A stretch of 64,000 bases of DNA from Janibacter terrae NBRC 107853 (GTDB taxonomy: Bacteria > Actinomycetota > Actinomycetes > Actinomycetales > Dermatophilaceae): the NCBI RefSeq assembly GCF_001591405.1, contig NZ_BCUV01000002.1, forward strand, positions 1-64,000, written 5' to 3'. Numbering within the stretch: the stretch's first letter is position 1; each line of letters begins with the position of its first letter. This document shows positions 41,432 through 49,168 of this stretch, one piece after another. The notes beneath the pieces were generated by a model. It was given only the letters and a program-made list of their open reading frames with translations, searched no databases and was not told the DNA's origin. A program made the translations under genes and the position numbers.

Positions 41432-42432
41432 GCCGCGTCGACCTCGCGCAGGACGCGGGCGAAGCGCTCGGCCGCGTCGCCGTCGCACCAGCCGCGCCAC
41501 AGCTCGCCGTCGAGGGCGCGGGCTCGCTCGAGCAGACCCGCCCAGCGCGTGGGGTCGGTGGGCAGGGACGCGAGCACGAGGGCGGGCCACTGCTCGTCCC
41601 GCAGGGCGTGCCCCATCGCCTCCTGCTCGTCGAAGGGCCGCGGCTGCGGGAGGACGATGGCCGGTCGGCGCGCGGCGGCGGTCTCGGCGACGGCGTTCTG
41701 CCCCGCGTGCGTCAGCACGACGTCGGCGGAGCGCAGGACGGCGAACGGGGAGTCGACCCAGTCCTGACCGCCGAGCACCGTCCAGGTCCACCCGGGTGTG
41801 TGCTCGCGTGCCGCCGCCAGGTCCCGCGCGGGCGGGCCGTCACCGCCGCGACCCCACAGGACGACGACGTGTGGCCGCACCGGCTCGCCCGCCGGGGGCG
41901 TCGGCGGCGACACGGGGGCGAACCGGGAGAGCCCGCCGAGGCAGCGCAGGCGCGAGTGCAGCTCCGACGGGAGACCGGTCGACATGCCGGCCGACTCGGG
42001 CCACATCGCGACGAGCGCGTCGCACACCCCGTATCCGAGCAGGTGCGCACGGTCGGACCGCGCGCCGGGCAGGACGACGCCGACGACGCGGACGCCGTGC
42101 AGCCGGGCGAGCAGGGTGACCTCGACGGAGTGGTCGCTGACGACGAGGCTCGGGCGCTCTGCGTCCAGCCAGGACGACAGCTGCGACATCCTCTCCGACA
42201 GGCCGCGGTGCCCGACGGGGACCCAGTGCAGGTGATCGTCGGCGGTCACGTCCGTGCACCCCTCGGCTCCGTCCGTGGGTGCGTCGTCCGCGAGCTGCAC
42301 CCACTCCCCGGGCCACACTGGGGGCCGCGGCAGGGTCGACAGCCCGGTCACGTCCTCGCCCCACGCCGCGGCGACGGACTGGGCCCGGTGGAGGTGCCCC
42401 GAGCCCTGGTGGTGCACGTAGTAGCCGATCAC
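41428..42432 (-). CDS. GT-B glycosyltransferase, MurG/GT28-like
   Basis: The 334-residue protein starts IGYYVHHQGSGHLHRAQSVA, a GT-B N-terminus like MurG, and ends with a C-terminal nucleotide-sugar domain containing VVLTHAGQNAVAETAAARRPAIVLPQPRPFDEQ split across the usual GGHG-type motif (THAGQNA here). It has no membrane segment. GTG 42432 overlaps the upstream stop and its stop overlaps the GT2 start. Confidence 0.85.
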   Translation of the reverse strand: MIGYYVHHQGSGHLHRAQSVAAAWGEDVTGLSTLPRPPVWPGEWVQLADDAPTDGAEGCTDVTADDHLHWVPVGHRGLSERMSQLSSWLDAERPSLVVSDHSVEVTLLARLHGVRVVGVVLPGARSDRAHLLGYGVCDALVAMWPESAGMSTGLPSELHSRLRCLGGLSRFAPVSPPTPPAGEPVRPHVVVLWGRGGDGPPARDLAAAREHTPGWTWTVLGGQDWVDSPFAVLRSADVVLTHAGQNAVAETAAARRPAIVLPQPRPFDEQEAMGHALRDEQWPALVLASLPTDPTRWAGLLERARALDGELWRGWCDGDAAERFARVLREVDAA

Positions 42433-43514
42433 GCGCCGGCCGCCTCCAGGGCGTCGCGGTAGACGTCCTCGTAACCGTCGACCATGGCCCGGTGGGAGAA
42501 GCGGGTCTCCGCCGCGCGCCGGACCGCGTGCCGGTCCAGCACCACCGCGGTCCTGATGGCCTCCGACAGGCCCGGGACGTCGCCTGCGTCGGCGAGCGCA
42601 CCGGTCTCGGGCGTGACGAGCTCGGTGAGGGCGCCGCGGGAGAAGGCCGCGACGGGCGTGCCGCACGCCATGGCCTCGGCGGCGACGAGACCGAAGGGTT
42701 CGTCCCAGGCCGGCGTCACGAGAGCGACCCGAGCCTGCCCGACGAGCCCGACGAGCTCGCGGTGCGACACGTGACCCACGTACTCGACGTCGTCGCCGAG
42801 GAGCGGTTCGACCTCGCGCGCGAAGTAGCCGTTGTCGAGCACCTCACCGGCCAGCCGCAGCGGCATTCCGGCCCCGCGCGCCGCGAGGATCGCCTGGTGC
42901 GGGGCCTTCTCCGGGACGATGCGTCCCGACCAGATCGCGGGGCCGCCGCCCGGCCCGGGCGTCCACTGGTCGAGGTCGACCCCGTTGGGGACCGCGGCGC
43001 TCGGCACGACGTCCGCCCAGGCCCTCGCCGTGGCCGTGCTGACGGAGACGAAGTGGCAGTTTGGCCCCGCGAACTGCGCGGCGGAGGTCAGCCAGGGGAG
43101 CGGCGGCGTGTGAAGGGTGGTGACGACGGGGATCTGGAGCGCGGACGACATGGCGACCGGCAGGTGGTGGAGGCTGTTGTTGTGCACGAGGTCGTAGGTG
43201 CTCCGCCCGCTGCGCATCAGGTCCAGCATCAGTCCGAGGTAGGCGTGGTGCTCCTCCATCCAGATCTCCGGCGGGGCGGCGACGTCCTTGCGGGCCGTCT
43301 CGTCGGGGGCGTAGAGCGCCAGCGGCAGCTCATGGACGTCCAGGTCCGGGTCGGACCCGGACCGGGCGAAGAGGGTCACCCGGTGTCCCCGACGTCGCAG
43401 CTCCTTCGCCAGCCCGTGGGTGTGCGCCTCGAGGCCTCCGGCGAAGGGCTCCCGGACGGGGAACCGGCTGGAGGCGATGAGGCAGATGCGCAGTCCCCGG
43501 CGTGGGCGGCTCAT
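42429..43514 (-). CDS. Family 4 glycosyltransferase
   Basis: The 361-residue GT-B enzyme has N-terminal FAGGLEAHTHGLAKELRRRGH and C-terminal PAWDEPFGLVAAEAMACGTPVAAFSRG (the E-x7-E motif), both diagnostic of GT4. WSGRIVPEKAPHQAILAAR is the donor-domain start. ATG 43514 overlaps the upstream glycosyltransferase stop. A mannosyl- or glucosyltransferase is likely but not shown. Confidence 0.9.
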   Translation of the reverse strand: MSRPRRGLRICLIASSRFPVREPFAGGLEAHTHGLAKELRRRGHRVTLFARSGSDPDLDVHELPLALYAPDETARKDVAAPPEIWMEEHHAYLGLMLDLMRSGRSTYDLVHNNSLHHLPVAMSSALQIPVVTTLHTPPLPWLTSAAQFAGPNCHFVSVSTATARAWADVVPSAAVPNGVDLDQWTPGPGGGPAIWSGRIVPEKAPHQAILAARGAGMPLRLAGEVLDNGYFAREVEPLLGDDVEYVGHVSHRELVGLVGQARVALVTPAWDEPFGLVAAEAMACGTPVAAFSRGALTELVTPETGALADAGDVPGLSEAIRTAVVLDRHAVRRAAETRFSHRAMVDGYEDVYRDALEAAGA

Positions 43515-44638
43515 CGGAGCAACCGCCGGTAGAGGGACTCGTGGGCCGCGGCGATCTCGGTGCGCTGGCGGCGGCGCTCGTCGACGGTGAGCGCCGCGAC
43601 GGGCCCCTGCTCGTGGGCACGGGTGATGGCCCGCGCCAGGGTCTCGGGGTCGAAGCCGTCCTCGTCCAGCTCGTAGGACAGCACCGGGCCCTGCTCGGCG
43701 TAGTACCCGCAGGTGGGCGCCGCGACCGCTGTCCCCAGATCGCGACAGGCCTCGAGCCACCCCGAGTGGGTGCCGAAGCGGTACGGCAGCACCGAGACGT
43801 CGAGCGAGCCGAGGTAGGCCCACAGGGCGTCGTCGTCGAAGTAGTCGTGCACGCGCAGCTCGAGCAGTCCTCGGTCCGCGGCCTCGGTGAGGTGGGCGGC
43901 GAGCACCGCGTCGCGGCGGTTGCCGTCCGGGTCGAGCACGTCCCGGTGCCCGTTGACCTGCAGCACCCCGCCGGGCAGCCCGGCGACGGTCTCCTCGAGG
44001 ACCGGCAGGATCGCCATCGGGTCCATGTTGGCCCGCAGGCTCTTGATGTGGAGGCCGACACGGAACTCCTCCCGCGACCCCAGCTGCATCCTGCGGGTGC
44101 GGTGCTCGTCCATGGTCGCGAAGTCGACGACGTGCGGGTGCGGCAGGACGATCGCCTCCCGGTCCCACCGGCGACGGATCTCGTCGGCGGCGCCGGGGGT
44201 GAGGGTGATGACGGCGTCCGCGTACTCCATGAGCACGTCGAGCTGGCGCCCGTGGGTGGTGCTGTCGGGGTGGTGCGGGTTGCGCAGGTCGTGGGCCGTG
44301 TAGACGAAGAGGGCGCCCCGCCCCCGTACGACGGACATCGCCTCGCGCAGCTCCTCGGGGTCCCGCGCGTCGAAGCCGAACTGGACGTGCAGCAGGTCGT
44401 ACTCCGCCTCAGCCAGCCACGCCGGGTCCAGCATCACCGGTGGCCACCACTTCTCGATGGTGGAGCGGCCGGGGGCGTCCGGGTCCGGGTCCGCCAAGCG
44501 CTGGACGTGGGTCGGCTCCCCGTCGAGCGCGGCGATGTGCCGGACGTAGACGTGCGAGGCGGGGACGGAGGCGACCGTGATCGGCCCATCCTCGCCCGTG
44601 TCGACGGCACCCGCCTGCACTGGCGATCGCTCGGTCAT
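43511..44638 (-). CDS. Glycosyltransferase, GT4-like, first gene of operon
   Basis: The 375-residue protein has a GT-B layout with YDLLHVQFGFDARD, a middle segment ITLTPGAADEIRRRW and C-terminal SVLPYRFGTHSGWLEACRDLGTAVAAP. The last resembles GT4 donor-domain ends but lacks a clean E-x7-E motif. ATG 44638 follows GAGAGGAGAC at good spacing; an upstream in-frame extension lacks coding character. It heads the chain of four overlapping glycosyltransferase genes. Confidence 0.82.
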   Translation of the reverse strand: MTERSPVQAGAVDTGEDGPITVASVPASHVYVRHIAALDGEPTHVQRLADPDPDAPGRSTIEKWWPPVMLDPAWLAEAEYDLLHVQFGFDARDPEELREAMSVVRGRGALFVYTAHDLRNPHHPDSTTHGRQLDVLMEYADAVITLTPGAADEIRRRWDREAIVLPHPHVVDFATMDEHRTRRMQLGSREEFRVGLHIKSLRANMDPMAILPVLEETVAGLPGGVLQVNGHRDVLDPDGNRRDAVLAAHLTEAADRGLLELRVHDYFDDDALWAYLGSLDVSVLPYRFGTHSGWLEACRDLGTAVAAPTCGYYAEQGPVLSYELDEDGFDPETLARAITRAHEQGPVAALTVDERRRQRTEIAAAHESLYRRLLR

Positions 44639-44731
44639 CCGTCTCCTCTCGGCGCAGGGGAGACGACCTGCGTGCTCGCAGCTCCTCCCCGAGAGCGTCT
44701 CTACCCCCGACTGAGTGGTTTCACACCACGA

Positions 44732-44755
44732 GCCGCGCACCTGTTGGTGCGCGGC
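44732..44755 (-). terminator. Hairpin ending the DUF3618 operon
   Basis: GCCGCGCAC (44732-44740) and GTGCGCGGC (44747-44755) form a perfect 9-bp stem with a 6-base loop, about 30 bases after the DUF3618 stop. Confidence 0.65.
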
Positions 44756-44785
44756 CCGTGCTGACCTGACGGCTCGTCAGATCGC

Positions 44786-45379
44786 TCAGACGTTGGTGTC
44801 CGGTCGCTGCTGGTGCTGCTGCACTGCGTCGCGTGACTCGGCGGCGCTCGTGCTCACCTTGTCGGCTTCCTGCTGGCCCTGGGCCTTGACGGTCTCGGCA
44901 GCGTCCTGCGCCGATTCCTTGAGCGACTGGGCCGCCTCCTGAGCCGGCTCCTTGAGGTGCTCGGCGCCTTCCTGGGCCATGGACTTCGCCTCGTCGAGGA
45001 TCGGCGCGGCCTTCTCCCTGGCGGTGACTGCGGCCTGCTTCTCCTTCTCGGAGGCCGGCAGCAGCGAGCCGAGCAGCCACCCGGCTCCCAAGGCCATGAG
45101 CCCTGCGGCCATGGGATTGCCCCTGGTCTTGCTCTTGAGCTGGCGGCGCGCCTCGTCGGCCCGGTCGCTCCCGCGCTCCGCGACGGTCGGCGATGTCGGG
45201 TCGTCCACCCCCATGACCTTGTCCTTCAAGCCGGTCATGCCGCCCTTGACCTTGTCGGCCTGCCGACGGGCGATGTTGCCGGGGGTGACCGCCTCGCCCA
45301 GGGCGTCGACGTTGGTGCTGAGGTCGGACCGGGTCCGCTCGATCTCAGCTCGGATCTGGTCGGGGTCGTTGCTGGTCAT
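44786..45379 (-). CDS. DUF3618 membrane-associated protein
   Basis: The 197-residue protein has the DUF3618 start (DQIRAEIERTRSDLSTNVDALGEAVTP split over residues 6-33), one membrane segment (about 90-105, AAGLMALGAGWLLGSLLP) and an alanine/glutamate-rich helical tail with LEA-like periodicity. Family members sit with holin-X proteins in actinobacterial envelope operons. ATG 45379 overlaps the upstream stop (ATGA). Function is unknown. Confidence 0.88.
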   Translation of the reverse strand: MTSNDPDQIRAEIERTRSDLSTNVDALGEAVTPGNIARRQADKVKGGMTGLKDKVMGVDDPTSPTVAERGSDRADEARRQLKSKTRGNPMAAGLMALGAGWLLGSLLPASEKEKQAAVTAREKAAPILDEAKSMAQEGAEHLKEPAQEAAQSLKESAQDAAETVKAQGQQEADKVSTSAAESRDAVQQHQQRPDTNV

Positions 45380-45891
45380 GCGTGATCCTCGTTTCCCTTG
45401 AGCGCGTCCGGGACCTTCTTGGCGGTCTCGACCGTGCGCGGCAATCCTTTGACGTGCTTGAGCTGGGCGCGCCCGCTGACCGCGAGGATCGCGGCGAGGA
45501 TGCCCCAGATGATGGCGACGATGACGGCCGCCCAGCCGCGGTTGTCCATCCATGAGCCCAGGGCCCACCACAGCGCGATCGAGAGGAACAACAGGGCGAA
45601 CCAAGCCGCCAGCCCAGCGCCACCGAGGAGCCCTGCGCCCTTGCCCGCCTGGCTCGCGGACTGCTGTGCCTCGGCCTTGGCCAGGGCGACCTCCTGACGG
45701 ATGAGCACCGACATGTCGCCTGCGATGTCGCCCACGAGCTGGCCGATCGACCCGACCTCGCCCTTCGCGTAGGTCTCGTGCGCTCCACGGAGCGGTTCTG
45801 GCTCGGGCACCGCGTCCGAGACGTGCGCGTACTCGCGGGGGCGGCCGGTCAACGCCTCTTCGCCGCTGCCGGCGCCGTGACTGGTTGTCAT
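45376..45891 (-). CDS. Holin-X family (phage holin superfamily III-like) membrane protein
   Basis: The 171-residue protein has an acidic N-terminus, an amphipathic helix (IRQEVALAKAEAQQSASQAG) and two membrane segments (about 88-108 and 118-138). This is the Phage_holin_3_6 pattern common in actinobacterial chromosomes and, despite the name, not evidence of a prophage. It is coupled to the genes on both sides by ATGA overlaps. Confidence 0.88.
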   Translation of the reverse strand: MTTSHGAGSGEEALTGRPREYAHVSDAVPEPEPLRGAHETYAKGEVGSIGQLVGDIAGDMSVLIRQEVALAKAEAQQSASQAGKGAGLLGGAGLAAWFALLFLSIALWWALGSWMDNRGWAAVIVAIIWGILAAILAVSGRAQLKHVKGLPRTVETAKKVPDALKGNEDHA

Positions 45892-46652
45892 CGGCCCTCC
45901 TGCGGCGGGGGGAGCGCGGATCCGCCGGGGGTGCCGGGCACGGCCGTGCCGGGCACCTCGCCGATCCCGACGGTGGGCTCCACCAAGCCAGGGTCGGCCA
46001 CGGGGACAGCACTGACCGGGACGGTCGCGAGCGGCACGGCGCCGGTGGGAGCGGTGCCGGGCGAAGGGGGAGCGGGCACGCCGTCGTCGCCGGAGTCGTC
46101 CCGGGCGTCGTCAGCGAGACCACGGACGAGGCGTCCGCCGACGAACCCGAGGGCTGCAGCGCCCGCGAGGAAGGCGCCCGGGCGACGGCGGGCAAAGCTC
46201 GTGAGCTCGGCGAGCACGTCACCGGGCTCGCGCTGCTCGAGCCACTGCGACGCGGTGTGGGCCCGATCGGCCGCTTGCCTGGCCAGGTCGGCGGCCATAC
46301 CGCCGTCGGAGCGTTCGGCCATGGTGCTCAGCTCGTCAGCGAGCGTCGACAGCCCGCTCGCGGCCCGTGCCTGCTGGTCGGTGGCCTGCTGACCGATCTC
46401 GCCCTTGGTCTGGTCGTAGAGGGCGCGGGCCTGGGTCTTGGCTTCCTGGGTGACCTCGGCCGCTTGTTCCTTGGTGGTGCTCGCGACCTGCTGCGCGCTG
46501 TCCTTCGCATCGGATGCGACCGTGGCGGCCTCGTCCTTGGCGACGTCGCGCGTACGGTCCGGCTCGTCGAAGCCGTGGGAGGGGAAGGCCGTCTGCGGCG
46601 GCTCGGGCCGGCGCGTGGGGTCCAACGGCGGGGGCGGTGGGATCTCAGTCAT
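45888..46652 (-). CDS. LEA-like helical membrane-anchored protein
   Basis: The 254-residue protein has a proline-rich start, a long alanine/lysine/glutamate helical region (about 33-90, SDAKDSAQQVASTTKEQAAE) like late-embryogenesis-abundant repeats, one membrane segment (about 160-178, GAFLAGAAALGFVGGRLV) and a low-complexity VPGT/VPV tail. It resembles stress-protective envelope proteins. The ATG overlaps a 33-codon ORF upstream. Function is unknown. Confidence 0.8.
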   Translation of the reverse strand: MTEIPPPPPLDPTRRPEPPQTAFPSHGFDEPDRTRDVAKDEAATVASDAKDSAQQVASTTKEQAAEVTQEAKTQARALYDQTKGEIGQQATDQQARAASGLSTLADELSTMAERSDGGMAADLARQAADRAHTASQWLEQREPGDVLAELTSFARRRPGAFLAGAAALGFVGGRLVRGLADDARDDSGDDGVPAPPSPGTAPTGAVPLATVPVSAVPVADPGLVEPTVGIGEVPGTAVPGTPGGSALPPPQEGR

Positions 46653-46750
46653 GCGGCTCTCCTTGCAGGACGTGGAGGCGCCGCGAAGCGCAGGTCACCT
46701 ACGAGGACGTGGCCGGCAGTGCCGGCCAGCAGCATCGTGATGGTGCCCAT
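46649..46750 (-). CDS. 33-residue micro-ORF at head of envelope operon
   Basis: The frame encodes MGTITMLLAGTAGHVLVGDL followed by 13 residues ending PARRAA. ATG 46750 has a strong ribosome binding site (TGGAGGTTGCC) and its stop overlaps the next start as ATGA, the same coupling used by the whole operon. It lies 35-40 bases after the predicted start of a sigma-F/sigma-B-like promoter. The first half is hydrophobic. It may be a leader peptide that couples translation or a real small membrane protein. Confidence 0.45.
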   Translation of the reverse strand: MGTITMLLAGTAGHVLVGDLRFAAPPRPARRAA

Positions 46751-46792
46751 GGCAACCTCCAGAAGTTGGTCGTGCTTGGTGGTCCCTCATGG

Positions 46793-46818
46793 CTACCCGC
46801 AGGGTCGTGAATGAAACC
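46793..46818 (-). promoter_or_regulatory. Sigma-F/sigma-B-like stress promoter
   Basis: On the minus strand GGTTT (46818-46814) and GGGTAG (46798-46793) are separated by 15 bases. This closely matches the GGTTT-N14-16-GGGTAT consensus of mycobacterial sigma F and streptomycete sigma B. Predicted start is near 46785, just upstream of the micro-ORF. Confidence 0.6.
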
Positions 46819-46938
46819 GCGACGGCCACGGAAGAAGGACGCCGCGGGGAACCACAGCGCGGAGGGGACCACGGGGGTACCAACTCGGACGCGGCGGGAG
46901 AGCGGTCATGACGGCACCGGGGCCGGGAATGACGAAGA

Positions 46939-46956
46939 CCCCCGATTTCTCGGGGG
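46939..46956 (-). terminator. Terminator of tRNA-Thr
   Basis: CCCCCGA (46939-46945) and TCGGGGG (46950-46956) form a 7-bp stem with a 4-base loop just past the 3' end of the minus-strand tRNA. Confidence 0.65.
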
Positions 46957-46966
46957 CCTTGCGTGG

Positions 46967-47040
46967 AGCCGCCTGTCGGAATCGAACCGACGACCTTCTC
47001 ATTACGAGTGAGACGCTCTAGCCGACTGAGCTAAGGCGGC
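46967..47040 (-). tRNA. tRNA-Thr (anticodon CGT)
   Basis: The minus strand reads GCCGCCT at the acceptor 5' end, a D-arm GCTCAGTCGGCTAGAGC, anticodon arm TCTCA-CTCGTAA-TGAGA, T-arm GTCGG-TTCGATT-CCGAC and 3' acceptor AGGCGGC. Loop positions 34-36 are CGT, which reads ACG (Thr). CCA is not encoded. Confidence 0.95.
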
Positions 47041-47074
47041 GTGCGCCCGTGGACGCGAGGCACGAGTATACGGA

Positions 47075-47986
47075 TCAGCGGCCGGGCGGCGTAATCGAGT
47101 CGGCCGGGACCTCGCCGGCTGTGGCGATGAGCTCCAGGACGACGTCGGCGACGACGTCTGGATGGGTCTCCATGAGCCAGTGCCCGGCGTCGAGCTCGCG
47201 GGTGATCGCCAGCTCCGGCCGGTCGCCGGCGCGGCGACGGACCTGCTCGGCGGTGTAGGAGGTCGACGCGTCGGCGAAGGCCGCGTCCTTGCGTCCCCAC
47301 ACGTACGCGGTCGGGATGACGCGACGGTGCGCGCTGGGGCGGGGGCCCCCCTTCGCCCTGCGCTTGCGCCACATGAGGGTGGGGGAGAGGGCGGCCCGGT
47401 ACCAGGCGAAGGTGCCCTCGGCCGCGCCCGGGGTCTTGAGTCGCTTGGCGTCGTACGCGGCGCGCTCGCGGGGCATCCCGATCTTCTCGAGGACCTGCTG
47501 GCCGAAGAGCCGGAAGAACACGACCGGGATGACCGGCAGCGCGAAGCCGGCCATGTACAGGCTGTGCTTGGCCTGGTCACCGTGGCGGAACCCGTGCGCC
47601 ATCCCGCCCCCGTTCGGGGTGGAGAGGACCGTGAGCGTCTCGACCCGCTCGGGCGCCCGCGCGGCGACGGCCCAGGCCAGCGCCCCGCCCCAGTCGTGCC
47701 CGACGACGTGCGCGCGCTCGCAGCCGACCTCGTCGAGCAGGGCGACGACGTCGTCGACCATCTCGGTGAGCTCGTAGTCGAGGTGGTTGCCCGGGCGTGC
47801 GCCGGGGGAGTAGCCGCGCAGGTCGGGGGCGATGACCCGCAGCCCGGCGGCCGTCAGGCGCGGCGTCACGGCGTGCCACGAGGTGCGGTCCTGCGGCCAG
47901 CCGTGCAGCAGGACGACGAGATCGGCGCCCTCGGGGCCGGAGTCGTCGACGTCGAAGGTCAGTCCGTCACGGGAGTAGTAGCGCAC
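47075..47986 (-). CDS. Alpha/beta hydrolase, epoxide hydrolase-like
   Basis: The 303-residue protein has the oxyanion HGWPQDRTSWH, the nucleophile elbow GHDWGGALAW with aspartate as nucleophile (epoxide hydrolase or dehalogenase type), and a late histidine in LDAGHWLMETHP. A basic cap domain contains MWRKRRAKGG. GTG 47986 is 6 bases after TAGCGT and so leaderless. Substrate unknown. It diverges from the SRPBCC gene. Confidence 0.9.
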   Translation of the reverse strand: MRYYSRDGLTFDVDDSGPEGADLVVLLHGWPQDRTSWHAVTPRLTAAGLRVIAPDLRGYSPGARPGNHLDYELTEMVDDVVALLDEVGCERAHVVGHDWGGALAWAVAARAPERVETLTVLSTPNGGGMAHGFRHGDQAKHSLYMAGFALPVIPVVFFRLFGQQVLEKIGMPRERAAYDAKRLKTPGAAEGTFAWYRAALSPTLMWRKRRAKGGPRPSAHRRVIPTAYVWGRKDAAFADASTSYTAEQVRRRAGDRPELAITRELDAGHWLMETHPDVVADVVLELIATAGEVPADSITPPGR

Positions 47987-47992
47987 GACTGC

Positions 47993-47998
47993 ACGCTA
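47993..47998 (-). promoter_or_regulatory. -10 box of leaderless hydrolase gene
   Basis: TAGCGT on the minus strand, 6 bases before GTG 47986. The divergent gene has CAGGAT at 48012-48017. Confidence 0.6.
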
Positions 47999-48011
47999 AC
48001 CCGCGGGCGGG

Positions 48012-48017
48012 CAGGAT
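48012..48017 (+). promoter_or_regulatory. -10 box of leaderless SRPBCC gene
   Basis: CAGGAT on the plus strand, 6 bases before GTG 48024. Confidence 0.45.
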
Positions 48018-48023
48018 GGCTGC

Positions 48024-48470
48024 GTGACCTCACCGCGATTCGTCTTCCGGCACGTCTGGGAGCTGCCGGGCCCCCCGGGCGACGTGGTCGAGGCCCTCGC
48101 CGACGTGGAGCACTACTCGCGGTGGTGGCCCCAGGTCAGATCCGTCGAGCCGCTCGGCGACGGCTCCGGGCGCGCGGTGATCCGCAGCCTCCTGCCCCTG
48201 ACGCTCCACCTGCTCCTGCTGCGCGAGACCGAGGACCACGAAGGGGGGCGCCTGCGCGTCCGCCTCGACGGTGACCTCGTCGGGTGGGCGAGGTGGTCGG
48301 TCGACACCGCCCCGGGCGGCAGCCGGGCGCTGTTCGAGCAAGACGTGAGGGTCGCCGCCCGGTGGTCCCGGGCGGCGACCCTCGCGCCTGCGGTGCTGCG
48401 CGCCAACCACGCGTGGATGATGCGGCAGGGCCGCGCCGGGTTGGCTCGCGAGCTCAGCCCTCGTCGCTGA
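48024..48470 (+). CDS. SRPBCC (polyketide cyclase/START-like) family protein
   Basis: The 148-residue protein has the SRPBCC pattern: an N-terminal strand [11 protein letters not shown], then [18 protein letters not shown], a basic beta sheet and a C-terminal helix [17 protein letters not shown]. Such domains bind hydrophobic ligands. Its 3' end overlaps the convergent ppa gene by 17 bases. Function unknown. Confidence 0.85.
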   Translation: MTSPRFVFRHVWELPGPPGDVVEALADVEHYSRWWPQVRSVEPLGDGSGRAVIRSLLPLTLHLLLLRETEDHEGGRLRVRLDGDLVGWARWSVDTAPGGSRALFEQDVRVAARWSRAATLAPAVLRANHAWMMRQGRAGLARELSPRR

Positions 48471-49083
48471 GCGGGTTCTCCTTCGTCGCCAGCTCCTCGC
48501 GCGCCTTGGCGGCGGCGGCCTTGATGTCCTCCTCGGAGTGACCCATGTCCTGCGCCGGGACGTGGCCCGAGCTGGGCATGGTCCACCGGGCGGTGGTCAT
48601 GCCGGCGGCCTTGGCGCGCTCGATGGCCTCGAGGATCGTCGTCTCGGCCTCGTCGCGGCCGGCCCAGTGGGCGCCCTCGACGGACTTGCCGGGCTCGAGG
48701 TCCTTGTAGGTCTCGAAGAAGTGCTGGATCTCGAGACGGTCGAACTCGCTGATGTCCTCGAGGTCCTTGATGTGCTCCTTGCGCGGGTCGCCCGCCGGGA
48801 TGCACAGGATCTTGTCGTCGCCACCGGCCTCGTCCCGCATGTGGAACATGCCGATCGGCCGGGCGCGCACGAGGCAGCCGGGCCAGGTCGGCTCGTCGAG
48901 GAGCACGAGCGCGTCGAGCGGGTCGCCGTCCTCGCCGAGGCTGTCCTCGATGTACCCGTAGTCGCTCGGGTAGGCCATGGAGGTGAAGAGCATGCGGTCG
49001 AGGCGGATGCGACCGGTCTCGTGGTCGACCTCGTACTTGTTCTTCTGGCCCTTCGGGATCTCGATGGTGACGTCGAACTCCAC
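48454..49083 (-). CDS. ppa: Soluble inorganic pyrophosphatase
   Basis: The enzyme hydrolyses pyrophosphate to drive biosynthesis. The core has [39 protein letters not shown] (the catalytic aspartate cluster) and [12 protein letters not shown]. The protein is 209 residues, about 45 longer than the usual actinobacterial form; the extra C-terminus is charged and helical ([19 protein letters not shown]). GTG 49083 follows AAGAGGT. The stop overlaps the convergent SRPBCC gene by 17 bases. Confidence 0.95.
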   Translation of the reverse strand: MEFDVTIEIPKGQKNKYEVDHETGRIRLDRMLFTSMAYPSDYGYIEDSLGEDGDPLDALVLLDEPTWPGCLVRARPIGMFHMRDEAGGDDKILCIPAGDPRKEHIKDLEDISEFDRLEIQHFFETYKDLEPGKSVEGAHWAGRDEAETTILEAIERAKAAGMTTARWTMPSSGHVPAQDMGHSEEDIKAAAAKAREELATKENPLSDEG

Positions 49084-49109
49084 AGGTGTACCTCTTGTCC
49101 GTGATGGGT

Positions 49110-49119
49110 GAACTATTCT
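49110..49119. promoter_or_regulatory. Overlapping divergent -10 candidates for ppa and dacB
   Basis: GAACTATTCT contains TATTCT on the plus strand (49114-49119, toward dacB) and TAGTTC on the minus strand (49115-49110, toward ppa). Both leave a leader with a ribosome binding site. Confidence 0.4.
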
Positions 49120-49168
49120 CGGCCCCAGTGTTCCACCACCACAGCCACAACACCGCAGGGGGCCGCGC

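Noticed and set aside
45376-45891. Holin annotation as a sign of prophage
   Set aside because: The holin-X family is a normal chromosomal family in actinobacteria, and no capsid, tail, integrase or lysis gene is nearby.
46695-46883. A 62-codon frame upstream of the envelope operon
   Set aside because: It lacks a ribosome binding site, runs through the predicted promoter and has a composition typical of noise; the 33-codon frame inside the same region has far better signals.
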